This document shows, in pieces, positions 1-30,000 of a stretch of DNA of 30,000 nt. Position numbers and translations under genes: made by a program. How positions within the stretch are numbered: position 1 is the stretch's first letter; each line of letters starts with the position of its first letter. The DNA is taken from NCBI GenBank assembly GCA_002104895.1, contig MCFG01000154.1, positions 55,001 through 85,000 of the forward strand, given 5' to 3'. This DNA comes from Anaeromyces robustus (taxonomy: Eukaryota > Neocallimastigomycota > Neocallimastigomycetes > Neocallimastigales > Neocallimastigaceae). The notes under the pieces are model-generated. The model did not search any database. It saw only the letters and a list, made by a program, of their open reading frames with translations, and was not told the DNA's origin.

Positions 1-166
1 TGATAAAAAAAAATATTTTACTAATTCATTAATCTTCATTTTAAAAATGATATTTATGTATTTAAGCGTGTCTTTATTATTTATAATAATCTATCCTTTT
101 ATCCTTTTTTAATAAGTTTTTATTATTTATTTAAAAATCATTTTATCTAATTATATAAAATTGAAT

Positions 167-199
<33 letters not shown>

Positions 200-674
200 A
201 TTCATTTATTCTATTATTGATTTTGGGATTTTCATCCAAATATAATCAAATAAATATAGAATAAGAAATATATATATTATTGTTATAAAAACATACCAAT
301 CTTTCCATGTTTTAAGTTTAGATAATATTTATATAATCTTTATTAAAAATAATATGAAAATTATTGTTTTAACTTCTTTTTCTGTTTTAAAATTCTAATA
401 ATATATATATATAATTAAAATAATAAATATAAATTAATCGTAAAATGTAAGTATTATTACTTTTTTAAAAATAAAAAATTTACTTTTTTTTTATTTATTT
501 TATAGTATAGAATATTTATAAATAATTCAACTATTTTTTATATTAATATTTTAAATATTTTTATATTAATATTATAAAATTCACTTACAAGTACTTCTTT
601 TCTTTTCTTTTTTTTTTTTTTTTTTTTTTTTTTGTTTTTGTTTTTTACTTTCTTTATATTATTATTTTATTTTT

Positions 675-718
<44 letters not shown>

Positions 719-1561
719 ATTAAATGATGGTTTATTAAATTAGAATATAAAATAAATATATATATAAATTAATAAATGATCAAAAAAAAAAAATAATAAA
801 ATGTAATATCCAAATAGATAATAAACATAATCAAATTTTGTATTATGCCATACATTAGTTATAATAAATACATTAATTATATATAACTATTAATAATTTT
901 TTATATAACTTTTTAATTATTATAATCATTCGCCATACCATAAATAAAAAAAAAATTGTGCTACCTTTTATTTTTAAATAATTATAATAATATTATTTTT
1001 TTAAAAAAAATTTTTAATAATTATTTATATTCTATAATTTTTAAAACAGTATAATAATAAAATTTTATTCCAACATATAAATTAAAAATATATATATAAA
1101 TCTAAATATCATTAACAATTCTATTTAAATAAATAACACTTTGTTTTTTTTTTTTTATTATTATTACTATTATCTTTTATTTTTAAATGTCAAATAAAAA
1201 AAAAAAAAAATCACCAGTATCAAAAAATACAAAACAGGAAATATATTTTTAAACTTAGGTATGTAATAAAAAAAACATTCAAATCAGTTATAGTACTAAT
1301 TACTACTACTTGGATAATTGTGATAATTTTGAGAGCTAATACATGCCTAAAATATTTTTTATTTTTTATTTTATCATTATTCACTTATATAATATAAAGT
1401 TTTTTTTTTTTTTTTTTAATTAATTAATCAATGAACATAATATTTATATAATGGAATTAAGTCAACGTGTATTAACCGAAAAAAAAATTTTTTTTTTTTT
1501 TCATAAAAAGAAAAGATAAAGAAGAAGAAAAAGAAAGAAAGAAAGAAAAGAAATATTAAAA

Positions 1562-1600
<39 letters not shown>

Positions 1601-2736
1601 TTATTAATGAATAAATAAATACGTTTTTAAGTTTATATGGACTAAATCAATTTTTTAACTATTTTTTTTTTTTTTTTTTTTTTTTATACTTTATTTTTTT
1701 TTTTTTTATATATCCATATATATAATAATAATCAATCTATTTTTTTAAAAAAAAAATAAAAATAAAAATAAAGCTATTTTATTATTATGATTATTCTATT
1801 TATAAAAATAAAATAAAATAACCAATAAATATATTTATATAAATATAAATAATAAATACTATATAATCTATATAATAAACACATCAATTTTTAAATAAAT
1901 ATAAATAAATCTAAAATAAAATCTTTCAAATAAAATTATATTATTAAAAATATGAATCATGACAATTATTATTATTGTTATTATGATTATTATGATTATT
2001 TTAATTTCATAAAATTTTATTAAGTTATATTTTTAAAGGTATAACATAATAAGTTATTTTACTTTTTTTTTTTTTTTTTTTTTTTTATTTATTTGGTTTG
2101 TGTTCTTTATTTTATTTTGTTATTTCTTTTTTTTTTTTTTTTTTTGCTTGTTTTTTTGTCTTTCATTTTTTGTTTTTATTTGTTATTTTTTTTTTAATTG
2201 CAATATTTATATTTGCGTTGTTTAATTTCTATATAAATAAAAAAATTATTAATAATAAAATAAATTTGCTTTACTATTAATATAAAATCCTTTATCAATT
2301 TTTCTCTTTTTTTTTTTTTATCTCTTTTTCCTTTTTTTTTTTTTTATTTATTTTATATAATTAACAATATAAAAATTATATTATTAATCTATAAAAATAA
2401 ATTTATTATCATATTAATAATAAATTATTCAAAACTTAACATAAAAAATGAAATAAATTAAAAAGATATATATAGATATAATATATATTTATTTATATTG
2501 CTCTAAAAAAATTTATAATAAAAATATTTTTACATGAAAAAAAAAAAAAAAAAAAGAAAAATATATTAAAAAAAAAAAAGGAAAATATTATAATTAAGAT
2601 TAAAAAAAAAAAAAAGAAATAAAGAAAAGGATTACTATTATCAGATATTATATATTATCAAATTATTAAATTTATATTTTTTTAATTTTTTTAAAAAAAA
2701 TATTAACTACTTATTGACTTAAAAAGAATTTTTTAC
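1..2736. other. AT-rich non-coding region
   Basis: No gene is supportable here. The stretch is almost pure A/T with many poly-A and poly-T tracts (for example around 170-192, 607-633, 1565-1593 and 1665-1685). The open frame at 2098-2280 encodes only Phe/Ile/Leu from poly-T and is a composition artefact. The single island with unusual sequence is the 18S rRNA-like scrap near 1276-1352, listed separately. Confidence 0.75.
1276..1352 (+). pseudogene. degenerate fragment of small-subunit (18S) rRNA
   Basis: The sequence contains AAATCAGTTATAG, then TACTACT-TGGATAATTGTG, then GAGAGCTAATACATGC. These follow the order of the conserved eukaryotic 18S rRNA segment near position 100-190 of the molecule: AAATCAGTTATAG, TTACTACNTGGATAACNGTG, TAGAGCTAATACATGC. 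Compared with a real 18S gene, about ten bases after GTTATAG are missing, GTGGTAATT has become GTGATAATT, and the flanks turn immediately into poly-T/AT sequence. The match is therefore about 75 bases of an rRNA copy stranded in non-coding DNA. Recognition is from memory of the conserved 18S core, not from an alignment. Confidence 0.75.
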
Positions 2737-3763
2737 TTAAATCTTATAAGATATATCATTCAAAAAAAGTGATGTAGTTCTCTTTTTAGAAGTAGTCATT
2801 CCTGAATTAACCCATTTTTCAATAGCAGCTTGATCAATAGATTCTTCCATTGTTGAAAGACAACATGTTGGGAATATACCATCTACTCTTGAAGTAACAT
2901 TACGACCATAAGAATAACCATCTGAATAACATTTTTTAATACATACTATATCACCAACCTTTAATTTAATTTCATCTAAATGTTTTGGATGCCATGGAAG
3001 TGTAGCTTTGTATGCATGATTTATTGGAAGGAAGGAAACTTCCTTCTTAGTTTTACCAGTATTATTTTTATTATGAACATCTTGTGTAATACTTCTAACA
3101 GTTAATGAATCAACACCAATAGCAGTGGCAGCTGGGCTTTGAACTAATATTTTAGATAATTCATCATCATCTTCAAAATGTAAGGATTTTCTTCTTGGTT
3201 TAGTTTTTTGAGAAGTTTTCTTTTTAATCAAAAAACCAATTGAAGCTACTGCACATATACAAAACATTGCAATAACTGGAATAATAAAGAAATAAGCACC
3301 TTTTTTACCATTACTACTATTGGATATATCTATAGTATCATTATTAACAGCATCAACAATAGCTTTTCCAGAAACTTCACTACTATCTAAAGTAATTATA
3401 TTATCATCTTCCTTAAAATTCATTTCATATCCATTAATACTTGAATCAATATTTTGTTCATCATTTATATGAATATGTATAATTTTTTCTATAAAAAATA
3501 TATTAATATTGAAATAATTTTACTTAATTATCTTTTTCATTTATTTAATGTATATTTATCATTATTTTATATATAATATATTATTATAAAATATAATATA
3601 TAATATATAATATATAATATATAATATATAATATATAATATATAATATATAATATATAATAAAATTAAATAATTATTTTTTTATATTTACCTGCTTCAAC
3701 TATTGTTAAAGAGTTTAAAAGAATGAATGATATTATTGATACTAATGAAACGAATTTATTCAT
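2737..3763 (-). CDS. signal peptide-TM-SH3 domain membrane protein
   Basis: Two exons, 3691-3763 and 2737-3488, joined by a GTAAAT...ATAG intron in phase 1, give 274 residues. Exon 1 is a clean signal peptide (about 24 residues, hydrophobic core, ends ...TIVEA). A short acidic extracellular segment follows, then one membrane helix at about 89-114, then a Lys/Arg-rich stop-transfer patch. The cytosolic tail carries an SH3 domain at about 185-236: AYKATLPWHPKHLDEIKL, then GDIV, then GYSYGRNV, then GIFPTCCL, which match the usual ALYDY/DELSF, GD, GW..GRN and GLFPSNYV positions. Known families of this layout in fungi are type I membrane proteins with an internal SH3; the partner and process are unknown. 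The upstream ATG at 3763 is chosen because it alone supplies a signal peptide and keeps frame across the intron. Confidence 0.88.
3588..3661. repeat. tandem 7-mer TATAATA array inside intron
   Basis: About ten copies of the 7-base unit TATAATA lie head to tail within the single intron of the SH3 membrane protein gene. The array is nearly perfect, which suggests recent slippage. Confidence 0.9.
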
Positions 3764-4693
3764 TTTCTTTATTATATTTTGTTTATTTGTACAAATATTT
3801 CATAAACAAAAATTGAAAGGAAAAACAAAATAGAAAAAAAACTTATTGTATATTATAAAATATTTTCTAAAAATAATATTATTGATTTATTGATTTAATA
3901 TTTATTTATGGTTTGTTTGTTTTCCTTAATATAAATATGATTGACAATATAATTTTTAATAATATATAAAAATAATTGAAATAAGGCTTTATTTACTTTT
4001 ATATATTATTAAAAAAATATATATTATTTTATTTTATATATATTTATTTATTAAGATATAACGATGAATATTGTTTGAAAATATGTTAATTATAAGTTGT
4101 TTATAATTAAATATATAATTTCTTCATAATAATTTATAATCAGATTTTTTTAAAAAATAAATCAATCTAATTTTCCTTCCTCGTTTTATAAAAAAAAAGA
4201 AGAAAAAAAAATAAAGAAAAAAATTTTAATCCATTAATATAAAATAATAGCGAGACCAAAATTTCAATTTTTATTATTTTTAATAATCAGCCAATAAAAA
4301 TGAATAGAACAATTTATACACTATTTTTTAAAATTATATTTTATTTCAATAAAAAAAAAAACCCTTCACTATAAATGGAAATTTATTTTTGTATAAAATA
4401 TATTATTCTTAAAACATAATATGAAATAATATATTAATTTATATAAAATATATTAAATATTAATTAAATAATATATTATCAATGTATTGTAATATATTAT
4501 GTATTTATTAATTTATTAATTAATATTGTTAATAATTATTTTGAAAAATACAAAAGAAAAAACATTTTCTGTATTTAATAAGTATATAACTTTATTACAT
4601 AATAAATCTTAAAAAATATATATCAAATAATAAAATTTTGATAGTCTTTTTAAAGTTAGTTTTAAATATTTGTATATAATAATTCAAAACTAA

Positions 4694-4782
4694 ATATTTT
4701 ACATGTCAATATTTCTATATATCTTTTTTAATAAAATAATATTTTACATGTCAATATTTCTATTACCTTTTTTAATAAAATT
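4694..4782. repeat. 45-bp direct tandem duplication
   Basis: Two adjacent copies of a unit containing ATATTTTACATGTCAATATT, then TCTAT, then CTTTTTTAATAAAAT are present (about 4694-4738 and 4739-4782). They differ only in a few bases between TCTAT and CTTTTTT. The unit is more complex than the surrounding microsatellites, so it is a true segmental duplication. Confidence 0.85.
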
Positions 4783-5118
4783 ATAAAATAGGTTTTCTTG
4801 TTTTTAACATAACGCCTTTTTATTATCATTATATTAAGAAAAAATTAAAACCATATATATCGAAAATAAAGTATGATTCATATACTTAATATATATATAT
4901 TAAAAATGAATTATAATAAATGCAACATATCCATAAAAAAATATAACCGCTATATATTAATAATATATTATAATATATATTTAGATAAATTTTTATATCA
5001 AAAATTAATGTATATAATAAATGTGGTATTATTAATATATTATGAATACAATATATATATATTTAATTAAATTATTTCTATTACTTTTCGATAAATGCAA
5101 ATAACAATTAATTAACAC

Positions 5119-5149
5119 TATTATTATTATTATTATTATTATTATTAAA

Positions 5150-5213
<64 letters not shown>

Positions 5214-5234
5214 TTATTATCTATTATTATTAAA

Positions 5235-5281
<47 letters not shown>

Positions 5282-5292
5282 ATTATTATTAC
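5119..5292. repeat. (ATT)n microsatellite
   Basis: Several runs of ATT units with short interruptions (AAATATT, AATTTATTATCT). It lies in intergenic DNA. Confidence 0.95.
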
Positions 5293-5430
5293 TAACATTA
5301 ATTATTATTATCAATCTACCATTCTATATATATTAAATAGAATACTATTCGAATACTATTCCTAAAATGAAAAATCTTTTAATATTATTTATTATATAAA
5401 TTCAATAAAGTTGACGTACAAATTGTGTGC

Positions 5431-5469
<39 letters not shown>

Positions 5470-5662
5470 ATTATAATTAATAATTTTTCATTTTATTATT
5501 ATATTATATATATTGAAATAATTATTTAATTATTGTTGAAATAAAGAATTATAGATGTTCTAAATTTTATTTAATGTAATACAATTGAATTTTTTGTGAT
5601 TAAAATTGCAAAAACTATTCAAAATCATAATTATTAATTATTAATTATTAATTTTGAACAAT

Positions 5663-5696
<34 letters not shown>

Positions 5697-6330
5697 ATAC
5701 CCAACATTCTTTTTTTTTTTTGAAATTATATTAGCATACATTATCACTAAGTAATACCAAGTAATACCAACTTTTTAATATTCTCCAAATTAAAAATACA
5801 ATCATACATTTTAATTTTATACTTATAATATATTATATATGTAATTCTATTTTTTTATTATTAAAAAATATTATTATTATTTTTCTTCAAGAATAAAAAA
5901 AAATTCTATTATAAAGTAAAGTAAAATAAAGTAAAATAAAATAAAATATATATTAATATTTAGTATTTTTTTAATAAGTATCTATCTATTATAAAAAAAA
6001 TACAAAGCCTCTTTTACATCTAAGATATTCAAAATATAAAAAAAAATTTTTAAACAATATTTAACTATAATAATTTTATGTTATTTAGAATCATTATAGT
6101 TATTATAGTTCTGATATAATTCAATATTATATACATTACATATATTTTTTTGTTTGTTTTATGCTAATGCTATATTTCAATTTTTCTTTTAATTATATTT
6201 TATTGTTATTATTATTATTATTTTAATTAAATATGTATTATTTAACAAAATTTTAAAAAATACAGAATTTTTTTATCAAACAGACTTTTTTTTTTTTTCT
6301 TATTAATTTATTAATTTACTTAATCATTAC

Positions 6331-6496
<166 letters not shown>

Positions 6497-7039
6497 ATTG
6501 TTTTCATAGTAAAACATTAAAATATTTATAAATGACCGTTTCCATTATTTTTTAAATTTTTTCATTGTATTTAATATATTATAATTGTATTACAAAATAT
6601 ATTAATATAAATTAATATTATCAACTTAATGCCACTTAACTAAAACATTTATTGGTTATGATAACACGTACAAAAGTTAATTAAATATAATTTAAATAAA
6701 AATTAATTATCCTTTTTTATATTTTCTGTTAATTATTTAAAATGAAAGAATATAAATTTAAACATTTAGTGTATTATTTATAAACTGATTACACATAACC
6801 GAAATATTATATATTATAATATATTATGTTTAATATTATTTTTATTAAAATAAAAAATTTATATGATTTTAAAAAGTCATGTGTATAATACATACAGTTA
6901 ATTTTTATATATTAAAATTTATTTATATATATTATGTAATATTATCCCATATAAAAATTTTTCTACTAAAAAAGGAATGTTTAATAAAACCACAATTTTT
7001 ATTTTTTTTAAAAAATATAAAATATATATGGTTTTAACA

Positions 7040-25402
<18,363 letters not shown>

Positions 25403-26043
25403 GATATTAATATATATATATCATTATATACATAACATTTAATTTAATATATGTAATAATAAAGCACAAATTCATTAAAAAAAAAAAAAAAGAAAGAAAA
25501 ATTAAAAAAGAAAATTTCTTGCAAAGGAATAAAAAAAAAAGGAAATAAAAAAAAGAAATAAAAATAAAAAATAGTTACAAAAAAAAAAAAATAATTATAG
25601 TAATAGTAATATAAAATTATTAAAAAAAAAAATTTATACAAAAACTTTAATATATAAAATTATCAATGAAAGTTGAACCTAATTTCTCTTTTTTTAAAAA
25701 AAATATTTTATATAAATATTATTTTAAGAAGTAAATATTATATTTATGTCTATTAATTTATAATATATAAAAAAATGGTATAAAAAATTATAGTTTGAAA
25801 TCATAACAAAATATCAATACTTCAAATAATATATATTTATACTTCTCGATTTAACCTTTTTTTTAAAAAAAAAAAAATTCAAAAATCTTAAAAATAACAA
25901 TAATATATAACAATAAAAAAAATTTTTGTATAAAAATTCAAATATTTGTAATATGAAAAAAAAAACTTTAAATTATTATAAAACATAAAAAAAATTATTA
26001 TTAAAAATATTAAAAATAAATACATTTTATTTAATTTTATTAC

Positions 26044-26096
<53 letters not shown>

Positions 26097-26540
26097 AATG
26101 ATTAATACAAAAATTATAATATAAAAGCAATTAAAATAAATAAAATAAATATTAAAATTAATTTGAAATTATTAAAGTATTATTAATATTTATAATAATA
26201 TATAGAAGTTTTTTTTTACTATTAAATAATTATTTTTTAAAAATTAAAATGACAGGAATGCTTTGTTTTACTTTATTTTCTTTATAAAAAAAAAGTTAAA
26301 AATAATATATATGTATGATGAAATTCTTTTATTATCATAACAGATTAAAGATTATTAATTATAAAATATAAATACGAAAAAAAATATGTTATTCATAGTT
26401 TAATACTATAAAGTATAAAAACTTATTTTAAGGTTAAATTTGATAATATAATATTACATTTAATAATTATATTTTGTTTAAGTATATTTTAAATGTATAA
26501 ATACTATTAAATATTAAAAAAAAAAAAACAAAAAAACAAA

Positions 26541-26579
<39 letters not shown>

Positions 26580-26627
26580 GTAAATTAATAAATTAATAAA
26601 TAAATAAATAATAAATAAATAATTTAA

Positions 26628-26694
<67 letters not shown>

Positions 26695-27187
26695 ATTATT
26701 AATAATAAAATTAATTATATTGAGTAATATTTAAACTAATCTTTCAATTATATCGGTAGGGTTAAGTTATCGTTAACAAAAAAATTAAATTTTTATTTTA
26801 AAATAAATTAAAATGCTTTTTAATAATTAATTGTTATATTAGTTTTTACTAAAATTTGTTGTTTTATTGATTTATTTTTTTATTTTTTTTTAACAATAAA
26901 AAACATAATTAAAACGAAAGTTAATTTGATTTCAAAATATTGAGGTAAGATTAAGATTAGTTATTAATTCCTAATAATAGTATATTATCATTGTTATTAT
27001 TCTTTTTTTTTTTTTTTTTATCATTATAATATTAATATATATAATTTAATTTATAACATTATTAATTTATAATCCATTTATATAAAACAAGAACATTTCA
27101 GTTTTATTATATAAATATATTATTTATTTACAATTACATAATTATTTTATAAATTATAAGTATATTATTTAACATTTAGTGAAGAAA
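25403..27187. other. intergenic region between divergent genes
   Basis: Lies between the start of the leftward makorin-like gene and the start of the rightward elongin-B-like gene, so it should hold both promoters. It contains a 45-base poly-A tract (26050-26094), an (AATA)n array (about 26537-26697), and no supportable gene. Apparent frames at 25444-25641 and 25888-26130 are poly-A read as Phe. Confidence 0.7.
26537..26697. repeat. (AATA)n microsatellite
   Basis: About 40 units with a few interruptions (AAGTAAATTAATAAATTAAT near 26578). It is the reverse-sense equivalent of the (TTTA)n arrays elsewhere. Confidence 0.95.
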
Positions 27188-27940
27188 ATGGTAATTACAT
27201 ATACATTATTTTTTCCTTTTTTTTCTTATTATTTTATTTTAAACACAATTATAGAATATTAACTATAATTTAAATTATATTTAGTTTTCATATTTTCCAT
27301 AAATACAATAATATAATTTATATTAGATTTATATTTTTTACCAATACTTACATATATATTTTATTTAATATAAATGTCTATAAATTACATTGCTGATATA
27401 TAATTATATGTTAATTTTATTGTCAATATATAATTATATATTTATTATGTTGTTAATATATATTAATATGTTTATATGTTTATAATAAGACTGAAACATG
27501 TTGCATTAAAGTTAAACGTCAGAAAACTATTATTTTTATAGAAGCATATGTAAGTGATACGATATTGACAGTAAAAAATAAAATTTGTAAAGCTTTACGA
27601 AATGAAAAAGAACCATCAGATATTCGTTTGCAATTAGAATCTCACAGAATACCGAATGAACAATATTCAAGTTTAGATGATGATGCAACTATTGAAGAAT
27701 TAGGTTTAAGTAATAATACAATACTTTATATGACTTATTGGATATCTAAAGATGGTAATTTACTTCTTTTTACTAATATTTTACATATATATTTAATATA
27801 ATTATATTAAAATATAATATTTTTTTTTTTTTATTTTATTTCTTTTTTTTTTTTTTTTATTTTATTATAAATTTCTATTTTAAGCTGGTACAGGGGAATG
27901 GGAGGTAGTTGATGTACCAAAATATGAAAATGTGGAGTAA
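27188..27940 (+). CDS. elongin-B-like ubiquitin-fold protein
   Basis: Proposed exons are 27188-27190 (the ATG alone), 27490-27754 and 27885-27940, with GT-AG introns in phases 0 and 1, giving 107 residues. The start CCIKVKRQKTIIFIEAYVSD resembles elongin B/plant homologues (VKRxKTTxF...xxSxTVxxVKxKI). The ubiquitin-like fold continues with IRLQL, the LDDDATIEELGL turn (compare LxDxKTLxE) and a final hydrophobic strand. The short tail (GEWEVVDVPKY) replaces the longer human tail. Elongin B normally pairs with elongin C as an adaptor for cullin E3 ligases and with elongin A. The start is inferred: exon 2 has a stop just upstream and no in-frame Met early in the domain, and ATG followed directly by GTAATT gives a perfect frame. 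Size fits the family (about 105-118). Confidence 0.75.
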
Positions 27941-28569
27941 GATACATAGAATAATGCTTTATAAGATGATTCTAAATTCCTTTTATTTGATAATAAAAAT
28001 AATTATTACGAAAAACAATTCAAAGTTTAAATAGTCAATAATACTAACACAATTACACAATTATTAATAATAATATATATAATAATATATATAATAATAT
28101 ATATAATACATATGAAACTAATAATAATAAATAATGAATAATAATAATAAATAATGAATAATAATAATAAAAAATAAAATAATATCACAACAACAACATA
28201 CAAACATAATAAAATATTTTTTTTTATATAATGAGCTTATTATAAGTCTTTTTTGTTAATATTATATTATCATATCAAAAAAACACAATTAAATATTAAT
28301 TATATGAATATATTTTATTAATATATTTTATATTAATTAATTGTTAAATTAACTTTTTAGATATTATACATATGTGAATTACTATATATATATTTTAATA
28401 TAGAAGAATAAAGAATGTGCGATTTTTTTTTTTTATTATGTTGTTATATTAATGTAAATTAATCAAAGAATACTAATGCATATTTAATTAAATATTTCTG
28501 TATATATATTTAATATATTTTGTAATTTTTTTAAAGATATAGAAATGATCTTAAGATTATTTTTTAAAA
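27941..28569. other. intergenic region between convergent genes
   Basis: It holds the 3' ends of the elongin-B-like gene and of SDE2. Short imperfect repeats of AATAATATAT (28068-28108) and AATAATAATAAATAATG (28120-28160) are visible. No gene is seen. Confidence 0.75.
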
Positions 28570-29853
28570 TTATTTTTTATTTGAATTTTCTTTTAAATTT
28601 TTATTACTTGATGTTGGTATATCTATTTTTTGGGATGAACTACTTGTACTTTCATTATCATCTGAGTCTGAATCAGATAAATCATATTCGTTCATATCAT
28701 CCCTGAAATAACAATATTAATAATAGCAATAAATATATATTTATATAAATATATATTATATTGATAATAGTGTTTTAAAGAAGAAAATTTTTTTTTAGTA
28801 AAATTCTTTTATTTATAATTAAATAAATATGATTTATTTAAAATATTATCGTTGAAAATATATATATATATATTTACATACCATATTCCTAATAATTTTA
28901 CTTCATCTTTTTCTTTTTCTTTACCTTTTCCTTTTCCTTTATCTTTTTTTATTTCTTTAGAGCAAGCTGTCATATTAAAAATAATATTAATTCAAAATTT
29001 TGTTAATTATGAATAAATATATTATTATAATTATTATTAAAATTTTAAAATTAATTTTTTAATATATTTATTGATATTTATCATTTCAATCAAAATTTTA
29101 TTTCTATAATGTATACATTTAATATTTCTTTTAAATCTACCTTGTGAAACAGCCCCTTTAATATTTTCTAAAATTTTATCATGGTTTTCAAAATATTCTA
29201 TATCATCAAATCTATGTCTTTTTTTAGTTTGAATTTTTAATCCTTCTTCTATTTTTTTATCAATTTCTTCTTTTCTTTTTCTTTTGCGTTCAGATTCTTT
29301 ATTTAAATATTCAACTAATCTATATATAAATAAATGAATATAAATAAATATTAATATAATGTTTATTTGTATAATCATACAAATAAATATTAAGTAAAAG
29401 TAAATGAATAAAAATAAAAGAAATTTAATATACATAAAAGTTTATATATATATATTATTTTTTTTTAAAAAAATTGAATTACTTTGTAGCATCATTGATA
29501 GTTTTCAAACGTCTTCCTTGTAAATCACGACATGATTCAACATTTGTAGTTTTCTTTGATGACATTTTTCCACCTTGAGCTCTTAACATACTACCGAAAC
29601 CACCTTTTCCTCCTAAAACAGATATTGAAAGATTAGTTATTTGGAAATCATGATGTAAACCTATTGACGTTATTAATTTATCCTCATTCTTGAAGTATTT
29701 TCCTGAATATGTTGATATTTTTTGTTCTTCTTTACTTATACCATATGTTTCTTCAACATATTGCTTAAGATCACCAATCGTTTGAATTGGTGAATTTTTA
29801 ACATTAATACATAATGGCTTTAAATTTCCAATTAAATTTAAAATGAAACTCAT
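28570..29853 (-). CDS. SDE2: SDE2 homologue: ubiquitin-like precursor, splicing/telomere-silencing factor
   Basis: Four exons (29483-29853, 29117-29319, 28882-28966, 28570-28702) give 263 residues. Residues 1-80 form the SDE2 ubiquitin-like fold. They end in the processing site Gly81-Gly82 followed by [16 protein letters not shown], then [13 protein letters not shown], all near-invariant in the family. A basic coiled coil ([18 protein letters not shown]) follows, then ...KLLGIWDD and an acidic Ser/Asp tail. In fission yeast a deubiquitinase cuts after Gly-Gly, and the freed KGG-fragment joins the spliceosome to promote removal of particular introns; in animals it acts in replication stress and splicing. 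The exon 2 donor is GTATAC; an upstream GTAGAT donor would also keep frame and drop eight residues. The expected cut lies between Gly82 and Lys83. Confidence 0.93.
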
Positions 29854-30000
29854 TTTTATAGTTGATTAATGAAATTTCAATTTACAGAATAATAATAATA
29901 ATAAGTATTTATAATATTATATATAAAAATGTGATAAAATATGGATAACTTAATATCTCAATTTTTTTTTGTTATTATTATAATTATTTAACTTGATGAA
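29854..30000. other. upstream region of SDE2
   Basis: 147 bases of AT-rich sequence ahead of the SDE2 start, with an (AAT)n stretch at 29889-29903. No start of another gene is visible before the window ends. Confidence 0.7.

Noticed and set aside
1441-1480. GGAATTAAGTCAACGTGTATTAACCG as another rRNA scrap
   Set aside because: It is more complex than its surroundings but I cannot match it to a conserved rRNA segment.
26752-26775. GGTAGGGTTAAG as a telomere-type repeat
   Set aside because: Only a single TAGGGTTA-like motif is present, with no tandem copies.

Overview
The window is eukaryotic nuclear DNA of extreme A+T content. It has very long homopolymer tracts, (TTTA)n and (ATT)n microsatellites, asparagine runs in proteins, and genes cut by many short AT-rich introns. 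The best fit is an anaerobic gut chytrid (Neocallimastigomycota). Supporting this are a signal peptide/TM/SH3 protein of a type common there, fungal-style SDE2, a very large gene resembling a conserved ciliary/flagellar coiled-coil family, and the base composition. This is inference; Dictyostelium-like or apicomplexan DNA fits the gene set and intron density less well.

Layout. Positions 1-2736 are non-coding apart from a decayed 18S rRNA scrap near 1276-1352. Positions 2737-3763 (-) hold a two-exon SH3 membrane protein. Positions 3764-7039 are AT-rich intergenic with (ATT)n and (TTTA)n arrays and a 45-bp tandem duplication. Positions 7040-21075 (-) hold one giant gene that I could resolve into 47 exons with a continuous frame (2865 residues). 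Two of its 46 introns do not start with GT; they begin ATATCCTT and end AC, the hallmark of minor-spliceosome (U12-type) AT-AC introns. Positions 21076-22545 are dominated by a roughly 450-bp (TTTA)n array. Positions 22546-25402 (-) hold a makorin-like RING/CCCH E3 ligase with a huge Asn-rich N-terminus. Positions 25403-27187 are intergenic. Positions 27188-27940 (+) hold an elongin-B-like ubiquitin-fold protein. Positions 28570-29853 (-) hold SDE2, convergent with it.

The last three genes all belong to the ubiquitin/ubiquitin-like world: an E3 ligase, an E3 adaptor, and a Ubl precursor that is processed after Gly-Gly. No operon logic applies, so the proximity may be chance. The most interesting signal is the pair of AT-AC introns, which implies a working minor spliceosome in this organism.
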